Shown: positions 44,850 to 53,095 of the stretch, in pieces
How the letters are laid out: every line of letters starts with the position of its first letter
Numbering within the stretch: position 1 is the stretch's first letter
Origin: an uncultured Lachnospiraceae bacterium
GTDB lineage: Bacteria; Bacillota; Clostridia; Lachnospirales; Lachnospiraceae
Assembly: GCA_947630025.1 (NCBI GenBank)
Contig: CANRFZ010000010.1
Location: 1 to 64,000 of the forward strand
Direction of reading: 5' to 3'
Length of the DNA: 64,000 nucleotides
Translations under genes and position numbers: made by a program
Notes under the pieces: model-generated
Databases searched by the model: none
Told to the model about the DNA's origin: nothing
Seen by the model: the letters and a program-made list of their open reading frames with translations, nothing else

Positions 44850-45010
44850 CGTGCCCTGCGGCGGTGCCTTAGCATAGCGCCTCGACGGACAATATCGCAA
44901 GCAGGGCATTTAGGAGCCGCCGGCACTTAGCGAGGTTCTTCCGAGCTTAGTGCCGCTGCGTGCGGATAATAGCGCAAGCGTGCCCTGCGGCGATTTGTCC
45001 GGAGAGGCGC
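44850..45010 (+). repeat. Long palindromic element, candidate structured RNA or miniature repeat
   Basis: Nested arms pair across about 130 bases: GCGCCTC (44877) with GAGGCGC (45004), GGACAA plus ATCGC (44887-44898) with GCGATTTGTCC (44990-45000), GCAGGGCA (44901) with TGCCCTGC (44981), and an inner CGGCACT/AGTGCCG. The 14-base word CGTGCCCTGCGGCG occurs twice, at 44850 and 44979, so two strands compete for GCAGGGCA. It ends 26 bp before the CgeB-like gene start. The adjacent 44740-44849 stretch between the flaG promoter and this element has nothing recognised. Confidence 0.65.
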
Positions 45011-45036
45011 GATAACTTATGAACTGCGGAGATTTT

Positions 45037-46248
45037 ATGGAAATCCTTTTTTACCGCTACAACAACATATGCGAGCCCGACATCATTCAAGTATTCCGCG
45101 ACTTCGGCGTCACGGTGCACACCGAGGAGGCCGAGATGACGGATAAGTCCGTCACGCCCAGACAGTGCGCGGAGAAAATCACCTCCTGGATCGTCTCCCG
45201 CCCGCTGGCCTTTGTGTTCAGCATCAACTTCTACCCGGCGATCTCCTACACCTGCAACCGCTTCCGCGTACCCTACGTCTGCTGGAGCGTGGATTCTCCG
45301 GTGCCGGAGCTCTTTTCCAACGCGCTGCGCTGCGAGTGGAACCGCATCTTCCTGTTCGACCGGGCACAGTACGAATATTTCCGCCCCCAAAACCCGGAGC
45401 GGATCTTCTATCTGCCGTTAGCCGCCAACGTAAAGCGCTGGGAGGACGTCGTCCTGAACATGACGGAGGAGGATTTCGCCCGATACGGCGCGGACGTCAG
45501 CTTCGTCGGCTCCCTCTACACGGAAAAAAGCCGCTACGACGCGCTGCTCGCCTCGCCGGACTGCGGGATCTCGGAATATACGAAAGGGTTTGTGGACGGC
45601 CTGATCGAAGCGCAGCTCCACGTATACGGTTATAATTTTATCGAGGAAAATCTGACGGACCGGGTGGTCGATGAGATTGCCGGAGCCGATCCCGGCTTTT
45701 ATCAGGGCAGCGACACCTACGCGGACACGAGACGCTACCTGACGGCGCACCAGTATATCGGTGTCCGGCTGGCGGCGGTGGAACGCAAAAGGACGCTGGA
45801 GCGTCTGGCCCGGCGGTTCCCGGTGACGCTCTACACCGCCAGCGACGCCTCCGCACTGCAGGGCGTGGACTGCCGCGGCAGCATCGGTACGCTGACCGGG
45901 ATGCCGAAGGTGTTCCACGCCAGCAGGATCAACTTAAACATCACCATGCGCCCCATCGAGACGGGGCTGTCGCTGCGCGTCTGGGACGTGCTGGGATGCG
46001 GCGGCTTCCTGATGACCAACTATCAGGCGGAGATCCCCGACTTCTTCGAGATCGGCAGGGATCTGGAAGCCTATGAATCGCTGGACGAACTGGAGCAGAA
46101 AGTGCAGTACTATCTGACTCATGATGAGGAACGGACGCAGATCGCCCTGAACGGCTACGAAAAAGCAGCGCGGTTCCACACCTACCATGCCCGGATCGCG
46201 GAGATGATACGCATCCTCGACGGGCAGGCGCCGGCATTATCCCAGTAA
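45037..46248 (+). CDS. CgeB-like glycosyltransferase
   Basis: A 403-residue GT-B-type protein, paralogous to the one at 30.9-32.0 kb: MEILFYRYNNICEPDIIQVFRDFG, FSINFYPAISYTCNRFRVPYVCWSVDSPVPELFS, LPLAANVKRWEDV, SFVGSLYTEKSRYDALL, and RINLNITMRPIETGLSLRVWDVLGCGGFLMTNYQAEIPDFFEIGRDLEAYES. ATG at 45037 has GGAG seven bases upstream and gives the family-like start; an ATG six codons earlier is possible. It is isolated among flagellar genes and its 3' end overlaps the convergent csrA by 12 bp. A role in filament glycosylation fits the position. Confidence 0.87.
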   Translation: MEILFYRYNNICEPDIIQVFRDFGVTVHTEEAEMTDKSVTPRQCAEKITSWIVSRPLAFVFSINFYPAISYTCNRFRVPYVCWSVDSPVPELFSNALRCEWNRIFLFDRAQYEYFRPQNPERIFYLPLAANVKRWEDVVLNMTEEDFARYGADVSFVGSLYTEKSRYDALLASPDCGISEYTKGFVDGLIEAQLHVYGYNFIEENLTDRVVDEIAGADPGFYQGSDTYADTRRYLTAHQYIGVRLAAVERKRTLERLARRFPVTLYTASDASALQGVDCRGSIGTLTGMPKVFHASRINLNITMRPIETGLSLRVWDVLGCGGFLMTNYQAEIPDFFEIGRDLEAYESLDELEQKVQYYLTHDEERTQIALNGYEKAARFHTYHARIAEMIRILDGQAPALSQ

Positions 46249-46455
46249 GTTCTTTAATGCCTCCATGCCGTCCACATTGACGGATTCCTTGTTGGAATCC
46301 TGTATCTGCACGTACACTTCCTTGCGGTATACCGGCACTTCACGCGGTGCGCTGATGCCCAGCTTTACCTGTTCGCCTTTGATGTCCAGCACCGTAATCT
46401 CTATGTTGTTGTTAATCACAAGGGCTTCATTCTTTTTTCTGGATAAAGCTAACAT
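46237..46455 (-). CDS. csrA: Carbon storage/translation regulator CsrA
   Basis: A 72-residue CsrA, the dimeric RNA-binding repressor that in Bacillus and Clostridia controls flagellin translation. It has MLALSRKKNEALVINNNIEITVLDIKGEQVKLGISAPREVPVYRKEVYVQI, with the GIxAP-x-EVxVxRxEV RNA-contact segment conserved. The C-terminus is a little longer than the E. coli protein, as in FliW-associated CsrA. Its ATG directly follows the fliW stop with no gap, so translation is coupled. Last gene of the flgM operon. Confidence 0.96.
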   Translation of the reverse strand: MLALSRKKNEALVINNNIEITVLDIKGEQVKLGISAPREVPVYRKEVYVQIQDSNKESVNVDGMEALKNLLG

Positions 46456-46911
46456 CTACTCACCTGCTTTCTTCTGATTTAAAATATCGTAGATCGGGAA
46501 TTTGACCTTATACTCGTCGCCTTCCACGATGATCTGGATCGCTTTCTTTTCGGCTGCGTTGATGACGATGGGGCCTTTGAGGTTTACGGTCATCTTCGTC
46601 AGGTCGCTGGGAACCGTCACCGTCACCAGCACCAGCAGCTCGTCGGGCTTGATCTCCCCGATCGCATCCAGCAGCTCGTCGTCCGCCTCCGGGTTATAGT
46701 CCGGGCAGACGATCAGCGGGTCCATCACGGGCATGGCAAACGCCGGCTCCTGCAGCGACTGCAGCCAGTGGATAGAATCCGTCCCTTTCTCCTCGTCATG
46801 CACAAGCGTAAATTCCGTCAGATCCGGAAAGCCGATGATTCCCTTGGGAAAGTGGATGATCTTCTCGTCGTCGATTTCAATCTCGCCAAAAACTTTTGTC
46901 AGTATCCGCAT
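46456..46911 (-). CDS. fliW: Flagellar assembly factor FliW
   Basis: A 151-residue FliW, which binds either flagellin or CsrA: when flagellin accumulates in the cytoplasm it frees CsrA to repress flagellin mRNA. Motifs are MRILTKVFGEIEIDDEKIIHFPKGIIGFPDLTEFTLV, FHWLQSL-like IHWLQSLQEPAFAMPVMDP and VTVTVPSDLTKMTVNLKGPIVINAAEKKAIQI. Normal length. Abuts csrA exactly. Confidence 0.96.
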   Translation of the reverse strand: MRILTKVFGEIEIDDEKIIHFPKGIIGFPDLTEFTLVHDEEKGTDSIHWLQSLQEPAFAMPVMDPLIVCPDYNPEADDELLDAIGEIKPDELLVLVTVTVPSDLTKMTVNLKGPIVINAAEKKAIQIIVEGDEYKVKFPIYDILNQKKAGE

Positions 46912-46990
46912 ATTGTTACCGCCTTTCTTCTTTTTCCTTCCGCCGCCTTACTCCGGATGCCGTCAGCCGCCGCCCGCGCCCAAGCGGAGT

Positions 46991-48535
46991 TTAAATATAG
47001 TTCATCAGATTGGTCTGCATGATCTTGCCGGTGGCCATCAGCGCCGCCTGATAGGTCAGCTCCGCGCTGGACATCTCCACCGCCACCTGTGTGACGTCGA
47101 TGCTCTCGTTGTCGGTCTGCAGATCCTTGAACGTCGTCTTCTGGTTCATCAGGCGGGTGGTGATCAGCGCCAGACGCTGCCCTCTCGCCGCGCTGTCGGT
47201 GTTGGCGACATTGGCGTCGTTCATGTACTGCTGGTATCTGGTGATCTGGTTTTCAAACTGTGTCTGCAGATCCTCGCGGATGTAGGTCGCGGCTTTCTCC
47301 GCCGCCTCTTTCTTCTTGCTCAGGTTCTTGTACTCGTCGCTGTCCGTCGGGTACTGCGCCATCTCTTTTTCGATATCGCTCAGTTCCGTCTCGATGCCGC
47401 GCAGCTGCGTCAGGTTGCGCTGGAAGTCGTCCAGATCGCGGCGCACGTCGAGGTTAAACACCTCGGTCGCCAGCGTGTTGACCTGAATCTGCTGGTTAAA
47501 TCCCACATCATAGAAGATATCCTGCGGCTGCGTCGTGGGATCGGTATTGTAGGCGATGGTCTTCGTCTCGCCGTTGCCGATATCCCTCGTCTCGGTACAT
47601 TCAAAATAGTGTACCGGGTTGACGTCGCCCTTGCTCCACTCTGACTTCTCGTAAGTCACGCTGAACTGGTTGCCTTCTTTGAAATTGTCGTTGTAATAGC
47701 TTTCGCTGAACACCATCTCGCCGGTGGACGGAATGTAGGCGATGCCCGTCTCCGTGCCGTTGGCGATGGCCTTGTATGCTTCCTCGGCGTCCGCGTACTC
47801 GGTGATCTGGCCCGCCGCGATATCCCGGCCCAGATTGTCCTTAAAGCTCAGCTTCATATCGCCGCCGTCCGCGGCGTCCAGATTGTTGTAGGAAAGGCGC
47901 AGACGGTACATCGTGTTGTTGGTGACGTCCTGCTCGTAGCTGCTGCCGTCGCCCCGGATGCCGTCGCCCCCTATGTCGGTGGACAGGGTGCTGTAGTCCG
48001 TATACTTAAACGAGCTGATATCCTCGAAACCCAGCTTCTCCGTGATCTCATAGGTGGAGGGATGTCTCTCCATCTCGGCGATGTCCTCCGCGGAGAACGT
48101 GATAGCCGTGTCCGTGCGGAAGCCGGAGAACACGTAACGCCCCGCATAGTCCACGTTGCCGCTGGCGTAGAACTCGTCGGTCAGCGCCTTCATCTGGGTG
48201 ATATAGATGTCCAGATCGCCGGAGGTCAGATACTTGTTGGCGGAGCCGGTGGTCTTGTTATACAGATCTTTGAGGATGTCGCCGATCGTCGCCATCGCGT
48301 CGCCGGTGACGTTCAGCCACTGATCCGCGTCCTTTGCATTGTTATCGTAATACTGCGACACATAGGTGACGTTGCTGCGCAGACGCAGCGCCCGGATCGC
48401 CACTACCGGATTGTCGGAAGGTCTGGCGATCTTGCTCTGGTTCGTCATCTGGTTGGTCAGCCTGTCTTCCAGAAGTTTGTTCTGGTTCAGGTTATACAGC
48501 GAATTGTTCCGCATGATTTTATTGGTGATTCTCAT
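46991..48535 (-). CDS. flgL: Flagellar hook-associated protein 3 FlgL
   Basis: A 514-residue FlgL, the junction protein between hook and filament. The N-terminal flagellin-like coil is MRITNKIMRNNSLYNLNQNKLLEDRLTNQMTNQSKIARPSDNPVVAIRALRLRSNVT; the C-terminal one is ESIDVTQVAVEMSSAELTYQAALMATGKIMQTNLMNYI. It is longer than the usual 300 residues because of a large central domain (about 150-390). ATG 48535 has AAAGGA upstream; a GTG three codons earlier is unlikely. It follows the two flgK genes. Confidence 0.93.
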   Translation of the reverse strand: MRITNKIMRNNSLYNLNQNKLLEDRLTNQMTNQSKIARPSDNPVVAIRALRLRSNVTYVSQYYDNNAKDADQWLNVTGDAMATIGDILKDLYNKTTGSANKYLTSGDLDIYITQMKALTDEFYASGNVDYAGRYVFSGFRTDTAITFSAEDIAEMERHPSTYEITEKLGFEDISSFKYTDYSTLSTDIGGDGIRGDGSSYEQDVTNNTMYRLRLSYNNLDAADGGDMKLSFKDNLGRDIAAGQITEYADAEEAYKAIANGTETGIAYIPSTGEMVFSESYYNDNFKEGNQFSVTYEKSEWSKGDVNPVHYFECTETRDIGNGETKTIAYNTDPTTQPQDIFYDVGFNQQIQVNTLATEVFNLDVRRDLDDFQRNLTQLRGIETELSDIEKEMAQYPTDSDEYKNLSKKKEAAEKAATYIREDLQTQFENQITRYQQYMNDANVANTDSAARGQRLALITTRLMNQKTTFKDLQTDNESIDVTQVAVEMSSAELTYQAALMATGKIMQTNLMNYI

Positions 48536-48583
48536 ATGCCGCACCTATCCTTTCTTTTTTAAACGACTAAACGCCCGTTCAAC

Positions 48584-50440
48584 TTAAACGCCCGTCTCCA
48601 GAATCAGTCTGTCGTAGACTTCCGTCAGCACGGAAATCATCTTGGACGCCAGTGTGTAGGAATTTTCATATTTAATCAGGCTGATCGCCTCCTCGTCCTC
48701 GTCCACGCCGGAGATCGATATCCGCTGGTTGTCGATGTTGCTCTCCAGACTGTAGTAGGTCGCGTAAAACGTGTTCGCGTTGCTGGAATTGAGCATGGAA
48801 TCCGACAGTACGCACTCCAGGAACCCGCCCGCGTCCCTGCCGCGGAAGCTGAACTGGTTCTTGTCGGTCAAGAGCGAGATCAGCTTTCTGACCTGATTGC
48901 TCTGCTCCACGCCGTCCTGCTCCACGCCGTTGTCAGCGTCCTCGTCGGAGACGTTCTCCCTCGTACCTAACAGGCTGCCGTCTTTTAACAGTTCATCCAT
49001 CACCGTCACGTTGCCGGCGGTCAGATAGTAATATCTCTTGCCGTCGTGCCGGAAATCGTTCAGCTCATCCTCCCGGTACTCGCCGGTCTTGTCGGGATAG
49101 ACGCCGGTAAACAGGATGCCCGCGTCGGCGTCGTCCTCGGTGAGGCCCTCGGTGAAGATCTCGTTGACCTTTTGGGTGAACTCGCGAATCCACTGGTTCA
49201 TCTGCGCCATATAGTAGGGAACGCCCTGATAGTCCACTTCGCTGCCTATCGCCGCCTCCCTGCCGTTCTTGACCGCGGTGAGCGGCTGGTCGCTGGCCTT
49301 ATTGTCGATGGTAAACGTGTATTTGCCGTCGCCCTCGTAAGTCCAGTCGGTGAAATAATAGAGCTGGTCGCCGATATTGATGACGCCGCCGGTATCGGAC
49401 AACGTACACTGGCTCATCTGCTGCAGATAAGCAGCCGTGGCGGTGATCGTCACCTTGCTGGTGTCGCCGCCGTAGACGACGTCCGACGCCGTACCGTGAA
49501 AATACTCGCCGTTATTGCCGTCCCGCAGCTGGATCAGCCCTTTCAGCTCGCCGCCCATGGACTCGTTATACAGGCCGAAATCGGTGCCGTTGGTCCAGTA
49601 AATATTGTAGAGGCCGTCCACATCCGTCTGGTTGACTTTTTCGTCGGAGGTGCGCGCCTTGCAGACTAACTGGTTATAATCGTTCATATCCACCAGCACC
49701 TGCCCGCCCGCGATGCGGACGATACATCTGGTGGCGCCGGTGTCGTTGCCGAACTGGTCGTAGATCGGAGACTCCTCCACATCCACGTCCACGATCGCGG
49801 ACAACTCATCGATCAGCATATCCCGCTTGTCGCGCAGCTCGTTGGGGGTGCTCCCCGTCATCTCGATCGTGTTGATCTGCTTGTTGATCGTCGCGATATC
49901 CTGTGCGATGGAATTGATGTGATCCACCCGGATCTTGATCTCGTCGTTGACGTCCGTCTGCAGATTCTGCAGATTGCCGTACATCGTATTGAAATAATCC
50001 GTCAGCGATTTGGCCGTGGAGATAAAATTGTCCTTAAACGAGGTGACGCTGGCATTCTTGGAGAGCTCCTGCAGCGACACGGAGAACTGGTCGAAGACCG
50101 ATTTGAATCCGGTCGTGCCGTCGTCTTTCAGATATTCCTCTACCATCTTGCAGTAGTACGCCTTCACGTCGAACTCGCCCAGCTTCGTCTCGTTCTGGCG
50201 GAACTTCGTGTCGTAGAACTGGTCGCGGATACGCTCGATGGCAAGCGTATTGACGCCGGCTCCGGCGCAGCCGTATGTGGCGAATACCCGCAGGGGATTC
50301 ATCGCCTCCTGCTTCACTTCCTGCCGGCTGTAGCCTTCCGTATTCGTATTGCTGATATTGTTCGCCGTGGTGTTGAGCGAGGCGTTGGATGCCCGCAGCC
50401 CCGATGACGCGATTTCCAGTCCAAAAAATGTAGATGGCAT
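48584..50440 (-). CDS. flgK: Flagellar hook-associated protein 1 FlgK (second copy)
   Basis: A 618-residue FlgK. The N-terminus MPSTFFGLEIASSGLRASNASLNTTANNISNTNTEGYSRQEV has the rod/hook-protein signature and the C-terminus ISLIKYENSYTLASKMISVLTEVYDRLILETG the partner helix. ATG 50440 with AAGGAG nine bases upstream was chosen over the GTG three codons earlier. It is a diverged tandem paralogue of the next-upstream flgK and lies before flgL. Confidence 0.93.
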   Translation of the reverse strand: MPSTFFGLEIASSGLRASNASLNTTANNISNTNTEGYSRQEVKQEAMNPLRVFATYGCAGAGVNTLAIERIRDQFYDTKFRQNETKLGEFDVKAYYCKMVEEYLKDDGTTGFKSVFDQFSVSLQELSKNASVTSFKDNFISTAKSLTDYFNTMYGNLQNLQTDVNDEIKIRVDHINSIAQDIATINKQINTIEMTGSTPNELRDKRDMLIDELSAIVDVDVEESPIYDQFGNDTGATRCIVRIAGGQVLVDMNDYNQLVCKARTSDEKVNQTDVDGLYNIYWTNGTDFGLYNESMGGELKGLIQLRDGNNGEYFHGTASDVVYGGDTSKVTITATAAYLQQMSQCTLSDTGGVINIGDQLYYFTDWTYEGDGKYTFTIDNKASDQPLTAVKNGREAAIGSEVDYQGVPYYMAQMNQWIREFTQKVNEIFTEGLTEDDADAGILFTGVYPDKTGEYREDELNDFRHDGKRYYYLTAGNVTVMDELLKDGSLLGTRENVSDEDADNGVEQDGVEQSNQVRKLISLLTDKNQFSFRGRDAGGFLECVLSDSMLNSSNANTFYATYYSLESNIDNQRISISGVDEDEEAISLIKYENSYTLASKMISVLTEVYDRLILETGV

Positions 50441-50513
50441 ATACTTCACTCCTTCGTCTGATCGGCCCGATACCGTCTGTTCCGTTATGAAACCCTATCG
50501 TCCCCGCCCGGTC

Positions 50514-52163
50514 TTACCGGCCCAGCGTAGTCAGAATGTGCTCCAGCATATCATCGACTACGTTGATATACCGGCTGGACGCATTGTATGCGTTCTGAAA
50601 TTTAATCATATTGGTCAGCTCCTCGTCGGAGGACACGCCTACGACCTGCTCTCTCGCGTTCAGCAGCGAGTCGGTGGCGTTGGTCTGCGTCACCTGCACG
50701 CCCCGCATGACCGAACCGCTGTTGGCCACCTGTGACATCAGGCCGACGTAGTAATCCTTGAATGCGAAAGGCGTCTGCACATTGGGATTCAGCGTGTAGA
50801 TCCTCTCCTCGAAAGCCGCTTTCAGCGCTTCCATGATCGGGATGTCCTCCGAATGGTCATCCCTGCGGAATGTCAACAGCGCCGGATTCTGGCGGAGCTT
50901 CTGGTTGATCGTGATATTGGAAACCGTCCAGTCCTGCGTCTCGTTTAACAGGACGAAAAGCTGGAACGGCTCGCCGTCCTCGTCCCGCAGATATCCCTGC
51001 GATCCGTCCGGATCAGCGCGCAGCGCCTCGTCGTGCAGGATATCGTTGATCTTGGTCACGACGGAATGCACGAGCTGGTCAAACTCCGCCTCCACGTTCA
51101 TGATGACCGACTGCGAGATATTGCGGTCATACCAGCCTGCCTCGTACTCGCCGTCCTTATTGTAGTCTTTCAGCTCCCGGTAGGTGGCCCTGTGGTCGCC
51201 TCTGGCTAACAGCATACTCTTTAACGAACCGATGTCCGTATTCAGGTCGGAGGAAACGGTTCTCGTCAGGTCGAAGACCTGTGCGTTCCGGATGCCCTCC
51301 TCCGTGGCCACCGGATTGCCGTCCTCGTCGTACGTGTAATCGGCCAGCATCTTCCAGTAGGGGGTGTAAAAGCCCGTGGTGGGATCGGTATACATACAGA
51401 CTTCGTTGACCAGTCCGCCCTTGACCAGATCCACGCCCTCGAACCTGACGCTCACATAGCCCATGTAATCTTCCGAGTACGTGATATTGCCCAGCCCCGC
51501 CAGCTGATCCAGCAGATAGTTCCGGCGGTCGCGCAGATCGTTGGCGTGCTCGTTGCCCGCCTCCACCGCGACGATCTTTCTGTTCAGCGCTTCGATCTCC
51601 TGCGCGTAACTGTTTAAGTTGTTTACTTTGCCGACGATGCTCTGGTTCAGGTTATCCTGATATTCTCCCAGACTCTTGTATACCGCCGCCGCTTTATTGA
51701 TAAATTCATAGGAACGTGTCACAAACAGATTCTGGTTGACCGAACTGGTGGGGTCCTTGCTCAGCTCCTGAATGGATGTCCACAGATTGCCGATGGACTC
51801 CGAAAATTCAGTGCCTTCGATGGAGCCGCCGCCGTTGACCTCTCCCAGAATATACTCTATCTCCTCCAGCGCCGATGCGGAAACGTCATAAAAAGCGCTG
51901 CGCCCCGACTCCCGGCGATAGTTCTTGTCCAAAAAAGCATCTCTTTCCTGTCTTGTGAGGGAATAATTAACGCCGCGGCCGATCTGCTGCCAATTCGGTC
52001 TGCCTTTGTAGACCGTTGTGTAGCCGCGTGTCGATAAGGATACCTGTTGTCTCGTATATCCCGTGGTATCCAGATTAGACATATTGTGCGCCGTTGTATT
52101 CAGCGCGTTGTTTGAACTCTGCAGGCCCGAAACGCCTACCCAAAAGCTCCCCATTAACGACAT
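50514..52163 (-). CDS. flgK: Flagellar hook-associated protein 1 FlgK (first copy)
   Basis: A 549-residue FlgK. The N-terminus MSLMGSFWVGVSGLQSSNNALNTTAHNMSNLDTTGYTRQQV and C-terminus LTNMIKFQNAYNASSRYINVVDDMLEHILTTLGR are classical; the INxAAAxY and LNDLRDRRNxLLDQL segments are present. It follows flgN, as expected for the principal flgK. The two FlgK proteins differ in length and central domains, so both may be used at the hook-filament junction. Confidence 0.94.
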   Translation of the reverse strand: MSLMGSFWVGVSGLQSSNNALNTTAHNMSNLDTTGYTRQQVSLSTRGYTTVYKGRPNWQQIGRGVNYSLTRQERDAFLDKNYRRESGRSAFYDVSASALEEIEYILGEVNGGGSIEGTEFSESIGNLWTSIQELSKDPTSSVNQNLFVTRSYEFINKAAAVYKSLGEYQDNLNQSIVGKVNNLNSYAQEIEALNRKIVAVEAGNEHANDLRDRRNYLLDQLAGLGNITYSEDYMGYVSVRFEGVDLVKGGLVNEVCMYTDPTTGFYTPYWKMLADYTYDEDGNPVATEEGIRNAQVFDLTRTVSSDLNTDIGSLKSMLLARGDHRATYRELKDYNKDGEYEAGWYDRNISQSVIMNVEAEFDQLVHSVVTKINDILHDEALRADPDGSQGYLRDEDGEPFQLFVLLNETQDWTVSNITINQKLRQNPALLTFRRDDHSEDIPIMEALKAAFEERIYTLNPNVQTPFAFKDYYVGLMSQVANSGSVMRGVQVTQTNATDSLLNAREQVVGVSSDEELTNMIKFQNAYNASSRYINVVDDMLEHILTTLGR

Positions 52164-52183
52164 AACGCTACCGTCCTCAACAA

Positions 52184-52702
52184 TTACTGTTTGGCGTCAA
52201 AATTCATGTTGCTCATGCCGATCACATCGCCCGTGTTGTACGCGCCCCGGTTGTAATTCGCCGTCTCGGGGGCTTTGTTCGCCGCCTGAAGAACCGTCAT
52301 GTTAAAATGTACCAGTTCTAACGCCTGCTCGATCAACTCGCGGTTCTGCTCGTTGGTGCGCTTTACGTGGTGCACGTTCTCCTTCAGCCGGTCATACACG
52401 GAAGCCAGTTTCGCCTGTTCTTCCGGCCTTGCCGCCAACATTTTGACCAAATCTACTATTTTCAGCTTTTCAACATCCTTGTTGAGTACATTCGCAATAT
52501 CAAGGAAGGCTTCCGTCCTCTGGGCGTCCAGATGGTTGATCCTGCCTACGATGATCTGCTCCTCATCCGTGATCTTTGCCAGTTGCTCCAGATCTTCAGA
52601 CACAATGACCGGAGTCTTCTTTAACGTCAGGGCAAGCAGCTGTTCATACGCCTGATTTTCTTTCTCCAAAACGTCGATCAACGTTTCCATCAAACTTGCC
52701 AC
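52184..52702 (-). CDS. flgN: Flagellar export chaperone FlgN
   Basis: A 172-residue FlgN, the chaperone for FlgK and FlgL. It is helical throughout (LMETLIDVLEKENQAYEQLLALTLKKTPVIV, LAKITDEEQIIVGRINHLDAQR) with the C-terminal NYNRGAYNTGDVIGMSNMNFDAKQ tail seen in Gram-positive FlgN. The GTG start at 52702 has GGAGAG nine bases upstream; the internal ATG four codons on has no ribosome site. Between flgM and flgK. Confidence 0.92.
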   Translation of the reverse strand: MASLMETLIDVLEKENQAYEQLLALTLKKTPVIVSEDLEQLAKITDEEQIIVGRINHLDAQRTEAFLDIANVLNKDVEKLKIVDLVKMLAARPEEQAKLASVYDRLKENVHHVKRTNEQNRELIEQALELVHFNMTVLQAANKAPETANYNRGAYNTGDVIGMSNMNFDAKQ

Positions 52703-52732
52703 GTCAGAATCTCTCCTTCACTGCCACTGTGT

Positions 52733-53014
52733 CTAAAGGTTCCGGATTTCCTCATACTTCTCCATCAGCTTCTCCGCAAAGCTCTCTCCGCTCACCTGAT
52801 AGGTGCCGCTCGCGACAGCCGCCTTGATAGGAGCCGTCAGTTCCTCTCTGATATCGGGCGCCGACGCAACCGCGCTCTTGGCGGTCTGGATATCCTTGCC
52901 GATACTGGAGATCTGAATCTGGTCAGCAGCGGACGCTTTGGCCTTTTCCTGTGTCTTGGTGACCTTCTTCGCATTATAAAGCTGCTGTACCTGCGTGTAA
53001 GCCTCTATACGCAT
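52733..53014 (-). CDS. flgM: Anti-sigma-28 factor FlgM
   Basis: A 93-residue FlgM that binds sigma-28 until exported. The C-terminal half has the conserved pattern (QIQISSIGKDIQTAKSAVASAPDIREELTAPIKAAVASGTYQVSGESFAEKLMEKY). The N-terminal half is disordered and basic. AAGGAGAG precedes ATG. First gene of the operon and itself behind a sigma-28 promoter, giving negative feedback. Confidence 0.95.
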   Translation of the reverse strand: MRIEAYTQVQQLYNAKKVTKTQEKAKASAADQIQISSIGKDIQTAKSAVASAPDIREELTAPIKAAVASGTYQVSGESFAEKLMEKYEEIRNL

Positions 53015-53050
53015 AATGACTCTCCTTTCATCAGAATCTTTACAGTAATA

Positions 53051-53077
53051 GTATCGGATGATTTGGCAAAGACTTTA
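53051..53077 (-). promoter_or_regulatory. Sigma-28 promoter of flgM-flgN-flgK-flgK-flgL-fliW-csrA
   Basis: On the minus strand TAAA, 15 bases, TCCGATAC, about 37 bp before flgM. Same spacing as the flagellin and flaG promoters. Confidence 0.83.
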
Positions 53078-53095
53078 GAGATGAAAGTAAAATTT

